A stretch of DNA of 64,000 nucleotides, from positions 81,004,817 to 81,068,816 of the forward strand of contig OZ024830.1 of NCBI GenBank assembly GCA_964016985.1, written 5' to 3'. This document shows, piece after piece, positions 1 through 10,670 of this stretch (positions are counted from its first letter, which is position 1; each line of letters starts with the position of its first letter). The notes beneath the pieces are model-generated. The model was not told the DNA's origin. It worked only from the letters and a program-made list of their open reading frames with translations, and ran no database searches. The DNA comes from Anodontia alba (lineage: Eukaryota > Mollusca > Bivalvia > Lucinida > Lucinidae). Made by a program: the position numbers and the translations under genes.

Positions 1-285
1 ACTTTCTGGTTGAAAAAAAAGCACCATATCTGGAGCTATGAGGTTACATATGGTATATTTTCTGTTGAAAAAACTTCTTATCTTGTGCCATGTAACCCCA
101 AACTACATGTACCTGACTGGACTGAGCTTGTAGCAACCCCTCCCTCGTCCTGATCGTGGTCAGATGACTGAAAAGAACTGGTGTGGCAAAGTCTTGCAGC
201 CCTCAGGAGATATACTCTCCTGCTCCATGTTGTACCTACAAACAGAAAATTTTGTAATTTAGACTGTGAATATTAATTAACCCTT
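1..285. other. No gene seen
   Basis: AT-rich unique-looking sequence. I see no coding potential, RNA gene or recognised repeat here. Confidence 0.5.
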
Positions 286-400
286 AACCCATTTATGCCT
301 AGCGTCCCATAAACGGGACATTGGCAAACAGTGTTGAACCAGATCAGACGCCACATAATGTGGCATCTGATCTGGATCTACACTGTTTGCATTAAATACA
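286..400. repeat. MITE fragment with core-1 palindrome (TTAA-type left end)
   Basis: After a TTAA the sequence begins CCCATTTATGCC and then carries a near-perfect hairpin at 330-394. Its left arm reads GCAAACAGTGTTGAACCAGA and its right arm ends in CTACACTGTTTGC. The same hairpin core recurs more than 25 times in the window. The right terminus is not clear, so the element is probably truncated. Confidence 0.55.
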
Positions 401-451
401 GGAATTTCATTAAAATATGGTAATAACTAAAATTTATTTTTCTACAAAAAC

Positions 452-1194
452 ATAGGTGTCTCCCCCCTTTTTGGTCTCATATTGCATTGTACATGTACAT
501 TCAGCGGACATTTATATTAACTAATGAGACTCGAAGGGAAATAACTAAAAAAAAAAAAAAAATAAATGCATGAGTTATGGTTCTTGCTCTTTGCACATCA
601 TCCAATGTTGATTGATATTCATATAAAGTTTCATGAAGATGTCTTGAATGGTTTTCAAGTTATAGAGTGAATATGTTTTTTTAATGATGGACAAAGTTCC
701 AGGGGAAATAATTCAAAAAGTATAAATGCAAGAGTTATGGTTCTTGCTTCTGCATGTCATCTCATGATATTTACATGAAGTTTCTTGAAGATATCTTGAA
801 CAGGTTTCAAGTTACAGAGCGGACACAATTTTGTGACAGACAAAATTTCAAGGGAAATAACTCAAAAAGTACAAATGCAAGCGTTATGGTTCTTGCGCTC
901 TGCAGATCGTTTATGTTGATTGATATTTATATGAAGTTTCTTGAGGATAGCTTGAACGGTTTTCAAATTTAAAGAGCGGACACTGTTTTGTGACAGAGTC
1001 CAAGGGAAATAACTCAAAAACTATAAATGCAAGAATTATGGTTCTTGCACTCTGCATGTTGTCTAATGTCGATTGATATTTATATGAAGTTTCATGAAGA
1101 TAGCTTGAATGCTTTTCAAGTTATAGAGCAGACACAAGTTTGAGACGCCTTGGGAAAAACAATATGTCTCCCAACCCTTAAGGGGGGAGACATA
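452..1194. mobile_element. Non-autonomous TIR element with internal tandem repeats
   Basis: The left end reads TGTCTCCCCCCTTTTT and the right end, read in reverse, TGTCTCCCCCCTTAAGG, so the block is bounded by short inverted repeats. Inside are four diverged copies of a ~150 bp unit starting at 537, 704, 852 and 1004. Each unit runs from GGGAAATAACTCAAAAA through ATGGTTCTTGC and ATATGAAGTTTC to GAGCGGACAC. No transposase is present. Tandem repeats trapped inside a TIR element suggest a satellite-bearing MITE. The target duplication was not established. Confidence 0.6.
537..1145 (+). repeat. Tandem repeat, ~150 bp period, 4 copies
   Basis: Copies at 537-703, 704-851, 852-1003 and 1004-1145 share GGGAAATAACTCAAAAA, TTATGGTTCTTGC, GATATTTATATGAAGTTTC and CTTGAACGGTTTTCAAG. 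Spacings are 167, 148 and 152 bases. Short open frames inside are by-products. Confidence 0.8.
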
Positions 1195-1432
1195 ATAAAA
1201 ATTAACCAGAGGCCTATCTATTGGAAATGGACCTGTCCAAAGACTTGAGCTAGAAGAGTCCACTCTGCATAAATGGGTGAAAGTGTCATGAAATTGTAGC
1301 AAACAACATAAAAATATTGTTGTGTATTTTAAACAAGGCTTGAAATAGTAAGCTTTATTTTCTCGGAAAAAAAAAATGAAAATGTATACCTTAGTATGTC
1401 CCCTGCTGCTGTTGTGACTGGAGCTTTGAGGA

Positions 1433-1601
1433 CTCTTTGCATGCTGGGTAATTTTGCATGCTTTTCTATGGTCAGGAATACAATCAGAGCGTCAAACAGT
1501 TTGGACCCAGATCAGGAACATTTTGTCGGGTCTGATCTGGGTCCAAACTGTCTGCAAAGGTTATCAGCAGACGACAAAAGTCACCACTTGCGGGAAAAGA
1601 G
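1433..1601. mobile_element. Family B MITE (TTAA target), copy 1
   Basis: The left end is CTCTTTGCATGCTGGGTAA and the right end GCGGGAAAAGAG followed by TTAA. The centre is a hairpin whose left arm reads AAACAGTTTGGACCCAGATC. Closely related to 57,684-57,923. A TTAA target suggests a piggyBac- or Kolobok-type source. The left TTAA is mutated in this copy. Confidence 0.7.
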
Positions 1602-1764
1602 TTAAAATGAAATAACATTATTTGTATCTAAACTGTTTACAGTGATGCGTCAAAGTAAAATTCTTCTCAAAAGACTTGTATCAGGGATGTCAGAGATGAT
1701 GAGTCTCTCTGGATTTCAACAGAAACTCCAGCAATTGCTAAGGAGTCAAGATTATGATAAAAGT

Positions 1765-1890
1765 TAACCCATTGTAGTCTGGAGACCCTGTAAAAGGGTA
1801 ACTGGCAAGCAGTGCAGACCCAGATCAGACGCCGCAGAATGCTGCATCTGATCAGGGTCTGCACTGTTTGCAAACAGTTCAACCATTTTT
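1765..1890. repeat. MITE fragment with core-1 palindrome
   Basis: Begins GTTAACCCATTGTAG and contains the hairpin arms GCAGTGCAGACCCAGATCAG and CTGATCAGGGTCTGCACTG around 1,825-1,872. Its flanks resemble the TTAA-type element at 60,373 more than family A. The right end is unclear. Confidence 0.5.
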
Positions 1891-2126
1891 TCTCTAGGAA
1901 TATCTAAATCGCATAGCCTGACATACCTAAAATTGAAATTAGAATCTTCCAATATGTAGTGTGGGGAGTTCATTCAGTCTACAATGGGTGAAGAGTACAT
2001 TACAATATCTGATTATAACCAGGAAGAAGTTAGAGTTTACACTTGTTGATGTTGTTTATGGCAGAAGACATGTAAATGAAATTTCAAAGACAGGCAGAAA
2101 ATTGAATAATAATTCATTTCCTTCTA

Positions 2127-2310
2127 CAGTTGAACTTCAATGACTCAAACATTTTTGGGACCATGGAAAATTGTTTGAGACATGGGTAGTTTGAGCCACT
2201 GAGGGTTGATCATGGTGCAAGGTCAGGAAGCAAATGGCAATAATTTTGGGAAGTCCTTTCGATCTTCTAGACAATAATTGTGTGTTAAGTGTAGTCATCT
2301 GCTGATAATT
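2127..2310 (-). repeat. Half copy of family C pogo-like MITE
   Basis: Starts CAGTTGAACTTCAATGACTC, the degraded family C terminus. It matches the outer and inner parts of one arm seen at 12,278-12,429 and stops before the central hairpin. It is a truncated copy. Confidence 0.55.
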
Positions 2311-2450
2311 GTAACGCTGTAGAACCAGCCGGATATTGATACTGTATTACGGAAATCATTCTTCCTACACTCGTTTAACTTCCATTTCATTAACGGAAGC
2401 AACTGCAGAAATTTCCAAGCTATAAAAGCATTTAAAAAATATAATTATTT

Positions 2451-2459
2451 ATTCTTGAC
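2451..2459. repeat. 9-bp target duplication ATTCTTGAC (left)
   Basis: ATTCTTGAC lies immediately outside the TIR of the element at 2,460-3,500. The same nine bases occur at 3,501-3,509 and 4,548-4,556. Confidence 0.85.
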
Positions 2460-3500
2460 GGTCGGGTATAAAAGCCAAGTCCGATCCGATCCGCCGATCA
2501 TAGATTTTATTTTTGTCATTATATCTAAACTATGATTCAAATGTCCAGTATACGTATCAGTTTTATATTATCACACATTGCTTAATTAATATTCGACAAA
2601 AAATATTTCTTTTTTTTTTCAATGCTTTTTGATTTGATTTTTAAGCAGTTTTCTGTCTTCTAGGGGTATAAAAGCCAAGTCCAGTAAATATAAAAGAAAT
2701 CATAGTTTTCTCAGTAGTGAAGCTATACAGAAATCAGCTCTGTCTCAGAGAATAAATGGTCACTATAACATAATTAGTTTCTTGCATATGAAAATTATGC
2801 CATATATAAGCTATTTTAGCCTTTTTTTCTGTCCATCTTTGCTTTGCACGCATACTGTTCTAAAAATAGCAATGCCCGACCGCAACGAATATGAAAGATA
2901 CAAAATGACCAACTACTACTGTACAAAAAAAAAGGACAGGGAAGAAGACGAAAAAGGAGAAATAACATTAATACAGATATTAATATCTATTAGATATTCT
3001 TAAAACACTATCTTCCGCAGTCAGAAAATTCCCCCATTTCTTCTCATTTCAGGACGGTCATTGTTTACAGGTCTATATTTTCACAGATGCGTCTAATTTG
3101 GTTAACAAACAGAAAAAAAACAAACTGATTTTATTAACATATGCATATGCTTGTTGAATCACAATGCACATGAACTAAAATTTCAGCAGTTACAGTTAAG
3201 TCTGCTCTATAAAAGGACAAAATAGAGACAACAAATCAAGAAATCTCCCTCAGCTATTTTTTTTCCGAGCTTGGCTTTTATACCCCTGAAACGAGACAAA
3301 AATCACTCTCAATCAAAAACTAGAACAATGATTTTAATAATATCATTGCTGTAAATTACAATCATATAATATGATCATATAAAACTCTTGTACCGGACAT
3401 TTGAATCATAGCTTAGATAATTATAATGACAAAAATAAAATTTATGATCGGCAGAAAAATGATCGGCGGATCGGATCGGACTTGGCTTTTATACCCGACC
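2460..3500 (+). mobile_element. Long-TIR DNA element, 1,041 bp, copy 1
   Basis: Termini are perfect inverted repeats beginning GGTCGGGTATAAAAGCCAAG, and the similarity continues ~80 bases inward through a GATCCGATCCGCCGATCA region. Target duplication is 9 bp on both sides. Two internal copies of the terminal motif lie at 2,663-2,682 and 3,267-3,286, so the TIR is nested. A 9-bp duplication with long TIRs fits Mutator-like (MULE) or Rehavkus non-autonomous elements, as known for those families. No transposase is encoded; the 73-codon open frame inside is not convincing. Confidence 0.8.
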
Positions 3501-3509
3501 ATTCTTGAC
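3501..3509. repeat. 9-bp target duplication ATTCTTGAC (shared middle)
   Basis: A single copy of ATTCTTGAC separates the two adjacent elements and serves as the flank of both. Confidence 0.85.
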
Positions 3510-4547
3510 GGTCGGGTGTAAAAGCCAAGTCCAATCCGATCCGCCGATCATTTTTCTGCTGATCATAAATTTTATTATTGTCATTATTTCTAAGCTACGA
3601 TTCAAATGTCCAGTATATGAGTTTTATATGATCATATTATATAATTGTAATTTACAGCAATGATATAGTTTTTGATTGAGAGTGATTTTTTCTCATTTCA
3701 GGGGTATAAAAGCCAAGCTCTGAAGAAAAATAGCCGATAGAGAGATTTCTTGATTTTTTGTCTCTATTTTGTCCTTTTATAGAACAGACTTAACTATAAA
3801 TGCTGAAATTTTAGTTCATGTGCATTGTGATTCAACAAGCATATGCATATGTTTCGATAAAATCAGTTTTTTCTGTTTGTTTACCAAATTAGACGCATCT
3901 ATAAATAGACCTGTAAACAATGACGTTACTTACAACAAGTCCTGAAATGAGATGAAATGGGGGAATTTTCTGACTGTGGAAGATAGTGTTTTAAGAATAT
4001 CTAATAGATATTAATATCTGTATCAATCTTATTTCTCCTTTTTCGTCTTCTTCCCTGTCCCTTTTTTTTTTTTTTTTTTGTACAGTAGTAGTTGGGTCAT
4101 TTTGTATCTTTCATATTCATTGCGGTCTGACGTTTCTATTTTTAGAACAGTATGTGTGCAAAGCAAAGATGGACAGAAAAAATGGCTAAATATATGACAT
4201 AATTTTCATATGCAAGAAACTAATTATGTTCTAGTGAACATTTATTCTCTGAGACAGAGCTGATCTCTGTATATATTAGCTTCCATATTGAGAAAACTAT
4301 GATTTTTTTTTATATTTACTGGACTTGGCCTTTATACCCCTAGAAGACAATAAACTGCTTAAAAATCAAATCCAAAAGCATTGAAAAAAGAAATGTCTTT
4401 TGTCGAATATTAATTAAGCAATGTATGATGATATAAAACTGATGTAGACATTTGAATCATAGTTTAGATATAATGACAAAAATAAAATTTATGATCAGCA
4501 GAAAAATGATTGGCACTTCGAATTGGACTTGGCTTTTATACCTGACC
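3510..4547 (-). mobile_element. Long-TIR DNA element, 1,038 bp, copy 2 (inverted)
   Basis: Same TIR as 2,460-3,500 (GGTCGGGTGTAAAAGCCAAG at left, inverted at right). The interior is the reverse complement of copy 1, with internal motif copies at 3,701-3,720 and 4,321-4,340. The pair forms a near-palindrome of ~2.1 kb. Numerous point differences show that the copies are not recent duplicates of one another. Confidence 0.8.
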
Positions 4548-4556
4548 ATTCTTGAC
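4548..4556. repeat. 9-bp target duplication ATTCTTGAC (right)
   Basis: Third identical copy of the nonamer, directly after the right TIR of the second element. Confidence 0.85.
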
Positions 4557-5244
4557 TACTTCAACAATGTTGGTCAACGTTAAAGAGACGCTCACTGGAA
4601 CCGAATAGCTGATTAAGGTGACATTCAGCAGGAATCGTAATAAAAAATAGAACCAGTCTACGGTATTTCTTTTCCATCTGCATTGTTACAGATTGTGACC
4701 CTATCCTGCATCAACAAAAAACAATAACTCTTTTAGGCTAACTGAAAATTAGACAACTGCCATGCCCGTTTCTAGGTAGTGCCTAAATTAATATTATTAT
4801 TAACAATGTAACACGCTGTTAAGATATTCCATTTGATATTGTTTCGGTGGGATGTCATTGTGATAATAGTGTCAATGACAGGTAATAAAGTTTCTACGGC
4901 TACCTCTGTTGCAATAACTAGCGTCTTTCGGCCTGTTTCGGGCTACCGATGACGGCTATTCTTAGTCACGAAAACTCATGACAAGAACGATATATACCTC
5001 ATTAGAGGAGGTTGATCTATTCTTTAGAAAAATATTTTAAACTTTAATGAGACGAAAATATAAGGCAAACTTAATGGTACCATGGACATTTAAGAAGGGC
5101 TTGCAAATCCGGACAATTCTTTCCATTCCTTAGTTCATGTTCCGAGACTGTTGCTTCTTTCTTGTAAAGACCTTACAGGGGAGACAATTCGGTTTTGTTC
5201 GTCCTGTTCTGTTCTTGTTAGTTCCTCCGTCTATTTTTCTGAGC
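4557..5244. other. No gene seen
   Basis: Non-coding, apparently low-copy within the window. Nothing recognisable. Confidence 0.5.
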
Positions 5245-5274
5245 ACCACACGCACAAGCGCGCACACAGACACA

Positions 5275-5315
<41 letters not shown>
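5245..5315. repeat. (CA)n microsatellite
   Basis: Imperfect start (CACACGCACAAGCGCGCA) followed by more than 20 perfect CA units. Open frames on both strands across it are artefacts. Confidence 0.95.
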
Positions 5316-5317
<2 letters not shown>

Positions 5318-5780
5318 CTGAAAACATTGGGACAGTTGCTCCTAACTCTGGTCCATTTGAGTACCACTTGAATTTGCTTATTTAACCGACACTAGAAAAG
5401 TTCAGGGTGGGTGCTAGACTGGCTCCAGCTGTTTCTGCATTTTTTATCTTTTTTTACGGTCATTTTTTATCACTTCCTGTAGCTGTATTTGTCTCTTTAA
5501 TTCCATTTCACTGCTTTACTACAGAAACGACTGGTAAACTCTGGCTGATGAAAATGACATAAGAATCAGATTTTCGTTTCTTCCATGGAGCTGTCACATA
5601 CTAGACGTGATGTCGGCTAGCTGCCAGAGAAACAGGCATTCGACATTGCACTGATTACTACTGAACCTGGTTGATATTGAAAACTGCTGCATTAAAAAGC
5701 GCAGTTAAAACGAACGTCTCTAGGTGTTTCCATGTATAGTTTTAGCTACTTTCGTACGCGCGTGTGTTCATATGTGTATG

Positions 5781-5781
5781 T

Positions 5782-5868
<87 letters not shown>
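5781..5868. repeat. (CA)n microsatellite
   Basis: About 43 uninterrupted CA units. They run directly into a family-A MITE fragment. Confidence 0.95.
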
Positions 5869-5869
<1 letters not shown>

Positions 5870-6300
5870 TGCAGATCCAGATCAAACGCCAAAGAACGCT
5901 GCATCTGATCAGGATCTACACTTTTCGACATTCCGCTACCACCTTTTGGACACATCACAATATAGCCAAAGTCATGGACTTCAAAGTTTGTCAAAGTGTC
6001 TGAATATTAAAGGAAAATACGATATGTGAAATGGGTAAATGAGCCAAAATCCGGAAGTTATCTGTTACTTAACCTCCATTATGTTCGAGTCATATCTAAA
6101 TCGTGTAGCAGGATTGTTATTCTATAATAATCATAAGTTTTTGGGACAGGCAGACCTGAGTATACAGTGTAGACCCAGATCAGATGTCGCAGAATGCGGC
6201 GTATGATAAGGGTCTACACTGTTTGCAACTCATGTAGTCGTATTTTAGACACTTCAACAGGTAGTAAAATGGACTTGCTCAAAATTTAGTACTAGTAAGG
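5868..6300 (+). repeat. Two family-A MITE copies
   Basis: Copies at 5,868-6,029 and 6,146-6,300. Family A (+) order: ACCGTATTTACCCTAA end, GGACAGACAGACCTGAGC, central hairpin GTGTAGACCCAGATCAGACG, then ACTCATCCAGCAG, ACACATCAACAGGTAGTAAA, and an inverted TTTAGGGTAAATACGGT end. Both copies here lack one terminus. Confidence 0.7.
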
Positions 6301-6659
6301 AGGGTCGAAAATGGGTGGTTACGCTTTAGATCTATGTAAATAATAACAAAACTTACTGCTCTAATGCGTAACCATTCTTTTTCGACCCTTCCCGTGGCGA
6401 TTTTTCGACGATGCTGCACTGACAACCAAATCATCCATAACACAAATATAATCATATGTGTCTATCGTGTGTGTGTGTGTGAAGATATGCTGAACTTCTA
6501 GCAAAGCGCAAAATTAGATAAAGAAACACCACGAATTTCCACGTGTTTCTATGGCTTTCGGTACACCTTCAGCGCGCGAAAAATAATTCAGCCAATATGC
6601 GTGGTCTGAGATTTACTCCACAGAACAGGATATCAATGGGTTGTTGAATGTAATTCCCC
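6300..6659. other. No gene seen
   Basis: Contains an inverted pair (GGGTCGAAAATGGGTGGTTACG near 6,302 and CGTAACCATTCTTTTTCGACCC near 6,366), so about 90 bases could fold. The long frame on the opposite strand beyond 6,569 is poly-lysine from the T tract. Confidence 0.5.
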
Positions 6660-6687
6660 GTTTGTTTGTTTTTGTTTTTGTTTCTTT

Positions 6688-6721
<34 letters not shown>

Positions 6722-6786
6722 TTTGTTTTTGTTTTTTGTTGTTGTTGTTTTTTGTTTGTTTGTTTTTTTTTGTTTTTTTTTTTTTT
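6660..6786. repeat. T-rich low-complexity tract
   Basis: Runs of T interrupted by G (TTTG, TTGTTG) over ~125 bases, including more than 30 consecutive Ts. Confidence 0.9.
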
Positions 6787-7682
6787 CAAATAATTTCCTC
6801 AAAACATTTATATCGCTCAAGAAACACAGAAAATGCTAAGTTTGTTTACCCTTTTTTGAGTCATCGAATGCCAAACCGATGTCGCTCTAATTGTTTCACG
6901 TTCTTAACCGATGGTTACGCATTCTTTGACTTGGTAGTCGTGTATTTTTTTTTTGCATGAATGCATATTGTCAAAGGGAATGCTAACAACAAAGGATCTT
7001 ATCAGGCTTTCCTGCAGTCTGATCAGTGTTCGATTCTTGCTAGTATATTCGACAGTGTCCATACTTTCTCACGACGGACACTAAGCATAGGGCAGAATAG
7101 TCGTTACGATCATGGGATTTTCCGTTAATCTCCGAGCCCTCCGGAGATAGGCAGTTGAATAGGAAAATGTATAGAAATACACAAATAAATTTCTTTCCTA
7201 ATTTAATATATTTTCCGATTATAAATTATAACGTCTAGGATGAAATAGCATTTCAAGCTCTGTATCTGGTATAAAAATCATAGAAACACGTCAATGAGAA
7301 GATTCTTTCACCTGAGCCCATAGTATTTTTCCTTTTAATCCTAATTTCTTAAAGAATTTTATTCAAATTACGCGAATCTTTGTTGTTGTTGTTTTTTTTT
7401 TTGGACCTAAAAATCATGCATAAATTAGTATTTGCGAATCTATTATAACGTATGAGCAGAAAGCTAGTATTCCATTGATTACAATAATGTAATTTGTTCA
7501 TATATAGCTAAATGGGAAATATCTTCCATATACGCCTAATTTTGCTTACTTGTAATCCGAACGTCGAACTATAAGCAAGGCCGAACATTTTCTAAGTTTT
7601 GAATATAAATTTTCTAAGTTCTGTTCTAAGCACGCGATCGTGTATTTGACACCAGCAACTTGTGTCAATATCATGCGAAATT

Positions 7683-7721
<39 letters not shown>
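7683..7721. repeat. (ATTT)n microsatellite
   Basis: About ten perfect TTTA units. Confidence 0.95.
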
Positions 7722-8011
7722 TTACCCCATCACATGATTTTCAACAATGTGATTGTTGAAGACAAGGTCAGCTTTCCAATCTACATGATAGAGACCCCAC
7801 TCTATTGCTCTATGCATTGGCTGGCTTCGATATTTTAAAGAGTTAATGCGACGAGCGAAGGTTATAATTAGACTGCGCATATTGGCTTATCCGATCTTTT
7901 GGAAATTGGTTGCTGCGGCTCCAATTTATTCATTTGTTGTTGAAATGTACATTCGATGTATTATAAATTTATTTCATTTTTATTATAAGAAAATAGGAAA
8001 GAAGATCAGAC

Positions 8012-8112
8012 AAAGTGAGTGAGTTAGTGAAGGAACGAACTAAGGAACGAGCGAGCGAGTGACTGACTGACTGACAGACAGAATGAGTAAGTGAGTGAGT
8101 GAGTAAGTGAAT
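8012..8112. repeat. Degenerate GTGA/GACT tetranucleotide tract
   Basis: GTGA, GCGA, GACT and GACA units succeed each other over 100 bases, consistent with an old expanded tetranucleotide array. Confidence 0.8.
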
Positions 8113-8467
8113 AATGAATTTATCGGCGGATATAAAGCTGACTTCAGTAAGTTCAATCGATGTTCAACTTTTAATTTATATACAGCTATTTAAACAAACA
8201 TAGATGGTCAAAATACGTTTTGATTGAAATTGGAGTAAATTGTTAAATAAACAATCATTATCACTAAATCGTACAGGTAGATAATAACAGTACCAGGGGA
8301 AGCAAGTATTTTTTTTTTTTTTTTTTTTTTTTTTTACCACGGGCTTAATTCACAGATAGTAGAGGAGTTACCGATTTGACACCGTAAAGAGTTATCTACG
8401 AGACAGTCCTGATCAGCGTGTTTGGTTGCTCAGGATGAGCAGAACCTTAGCTATTCGCATATATCGT

Positions 8468-8691
8468 GTTTACCCTAAGTATTCGGACATATAGGCAATG
8501 GCAAACAGTATAGGCCCAGATCGGACGCCTCAGAATGCGGTGTCCGATCATGGTCTACACTGTTTGTCAGTTATCCAGCAGTATTAGACACATTAGCAGG
8601 TATTAAAATGAGTTGTTCAAATATCTGGACTCGTGTGGTACGAATGATAAGGAGTTATAAAGTGACCGAATATTAGAATAAATACGGTGGG
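8468..8691 (+). mobile_element. Family-A MITE, near-complete copy
   Basis: Left end CGTGTTTACCCTAAGTATTC, right end GAATATTAGAATAAATACGG, with hairpin arms GATCGGACGCC and GGTGTCCGATC in the middle. The paralogous copy is at 34,568-34,790. Confidence 0.75.
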
Positions 8692-9184
8692 CTACGATAA
8701 GTGTGGGCCCTCTCCGGGATTTTTGCAAATTTTATTCCGGGTCACTGATGAGGCCTAATTGGCCGAAACAAGCTAGTCTAGATTAGAAAACTTCGACGCT
8801 TCAGCTATTTTCATTCTTTTGCGTGTGTGCATGCGTGCGTGCTTGCGTGCGTTTTTGTATATGTTTATTGCTCTGAAATAGTCATTAAATTTAGAATCTA
8901 GTGTTCAAATTTTAGGACAATTATGGTAAGTAGTTCGGGTCTCCAAATGTTTAGAGTCAATACGGTAACAAATTAAAATTTTTAAGACCCTTCAGTAGTT
9001 AAAGTAATGCCAGGTGTCTGCGGAAATATAAGCACTCACTTTATTTGCACTAGTAACATGCGTCATGTGCAGACCCAGACGATACGGATCACTGTGTCTG
9101 TTCAGCATCTACTCTGTTTACCATTAAACAGCTCCCTTTAGACACATCACAAGATGCTCAAACGGACTTAATTTCAAATTTTAG

Positions 9185-9444
9185 ACTAGAGCAAGTCGAT
9201 GGCGCGCCATCGCATATCCCCGCGCCAGCGCCATCGCATATCTTCGTGCACATCAAATTCCAAATGCGTTCCTCCAGTCCTCATCCATAGGGCTATCGCC
9301 TGTGAAAGTTTTAAGATTCTAACTTAAATGGTCAAGGATCAATGGTGTGATATTACAGACGGACGTACGGACAGACGTACGTACGGACGGACGGGGGTAT
9401 AACAATATCCCCACTTTTTCTTCGAAAAGCGCGGGGATAATAAA
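9185..9444. mobile_element. Nested insertion with TATCCCCGCGC terminal repeats
   Basis: Contains TATCCCCGCGCCAGCGCCAT near 9,217 and, inverted, GCGCGGGGATAATAAAG at 9,430-9,446, with a GACGGACGTACGGACA-rich tract between. The paralogue reads straight through (TAGATCAAGAAAGTAAAGCG at about 35,143), giving an internal empty site. The exact left end is uncertain because GGCGCGCCATCGCATA precedes the first CCCCGCGC. Confidence 0.65.
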
Positions 9445-9541
9445 GAAAATAAGGCGTTAAAATGCCCGAGTATTTAAGATACGAACATATGGTAAGTGAG
9501 TTCGGTGAAGAATCGAATCCGAAAAATCAAGATATCTGTTA

Positions 9542-9887
9542 CAGTGAAGACTTGTTACAACGACAGCATTTGTTCCCCAAAGACCTTGCCATTAAAATGA
9601 ATTTGCTGTTGTAAAGGATCCTTAATGGACAGGACGATATGTTGGAAAGACCTTGTTTTTTTCTTATTTCCTCATAGAACATATGTTTTGGATATTTGTT
9701 AGAATCGCCTCAGTGAGGCGATTCTAACAAATATCCAAAACATATGTTGCTTAAAGTTTTAATGCAATATTCTTGCATAATTTCTCATTAACCGTCACCC
9801 CTTGAGCAAAGGTTACGTGACATTCAAATTGTCATTATAACGAGTTTTTTTCGTTGTATCGAGTGTCGGTATAAAGAAGGTTGACTG
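9542..9887 (-). mobile_element. Family E pogo-like MITE, copy 1
   Basis: Flanked by TA on both sides (9,540-9,541 and 9,888-9,889). The right terminus inverted reads CAGTCAACCTTCTTTATACC; the left is degraded CAGTGAAGACTTG. The centre (9,679-9,747) is a perfect 69-base hairpin with one unpaired base, containing TTAGAATCGCCTC. TIRs starting CAGT with a TA duplication fit the pogo/Tigger group of Tc1-mariner elements. Confidence 0.8.
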
Positions 9888-10344
9888 TACTAATATGTCA
9901 CTAATAAATACATGTCTGTATCAGGAATGATGTGACGTAGTACCAAAACTGATTATTGGGACAGATAGGCTTGAGCAAACCGAGTAGACCTAGATCAGGT
10001 TCCGCAGAACGTGGCGTCTGATCAGGGTCTACACTGTTTCCACTCATCCAGCATTGTTTTAGACACATCAACATGTAGTAAAAGGGGCCATACTTGTCAT
10101 AGGATTTCAACATATAGAAAATATTCGAGTTCTGGTTACTTGTCATAGAATTTTTAAATGATGTAAAATTTTCGATTTCCGTTTCAGCCAGAACTAGTGG
10201 GGAGTATGTAGCACTGCAAACTACACTGTCATAAGAAGAGTCTCAATGGAACCGAAACTTTGATTTTATTTCTTTATGTGTTCTCTTTGTTTCCAAGATC
10301 AACTTGACTTTGATAAATTATATTGTTCACATCCTATGACAAGT

Positions 10345-10670
10345 ATTGTAAAGATGAGTTTAAATTTGAGTTTTACACTGAGCCTAGTCTACACTATGAA
10401 GGCCATTTCGAGCCTACTTACACTTTTCCTGGAAAGACTTAGCCCTCTAAGCCGTTAAACAGTACTCGGGCATATACTTTCTCCAGTAACTGTTAACTAC
10501 CCTTCTTGAATCAACGAAAGCGGAGAATGACCGTAGCAATGATTTCATGGTCAATTTCCACGAAAGTTATGTGGTCGAGCTGGGATTCGAATTTGAGACC
10601 TCCTGGATCTGCAGTCAGACACGCTGGCGACTGCGCATTGGAGGGCAGCTGATAAATAATGAAGGCGACC
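10345..10670 (-). repeat. tRNA-derived SINE, copy 1
   Basis: On the minus strand the 5' end resembles a tRNA head: CGACTGCAGATCC-type sequence, then a B-box-like AATTCGAATCC at 10,583-10,593. The body includes AACGGCTTAGAGGGCTAAG and ends GTAAAACTCAAATTTAAACT. A matching copy at 49,779-50,160 ends in a CAA-rich and poly-A tail, as SINEs do. Pol III activity is an inference. Confidence 0.6.

Larger units (their letters stand above)
7084..8404. other. ~1.3 kb segment absent from the paralogous copy
   Basis: The paralogue passes from CTCACGACGGACA (34,500) straight to CCTGATCAACGTG (34,521), whereas here the matching flanks lie at 7,072 and 8,408. The extra DNA holds an ATTT array (7,683-7,721), a GTGA-type tetranucleotide tract (8,012-8,112) and a T run (8,309-8,335). 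I could not find TIRs or coding sequence. Confidence 0.55.
8871..10135 (+). repeat. Cluster of family-A MITE copies
   Basis: Right half only at 8,871-8,967; a copy at 9,060-9,486 split by a nested insertion (9,185-9,444); and a copy at 9,950-10,135 whose hairpin arms are CTAGATCAGG and CTGATCAGGGTCTACACTG. Confidence 0.65.

Noticed and set aside
5137..6029. Open frames of up to 101 codons across CA repeats on both strands
   Set aside because: They consist of alternating His/Thr or Cys/Val from the microsatellite, with no non-repetitive coding signal.
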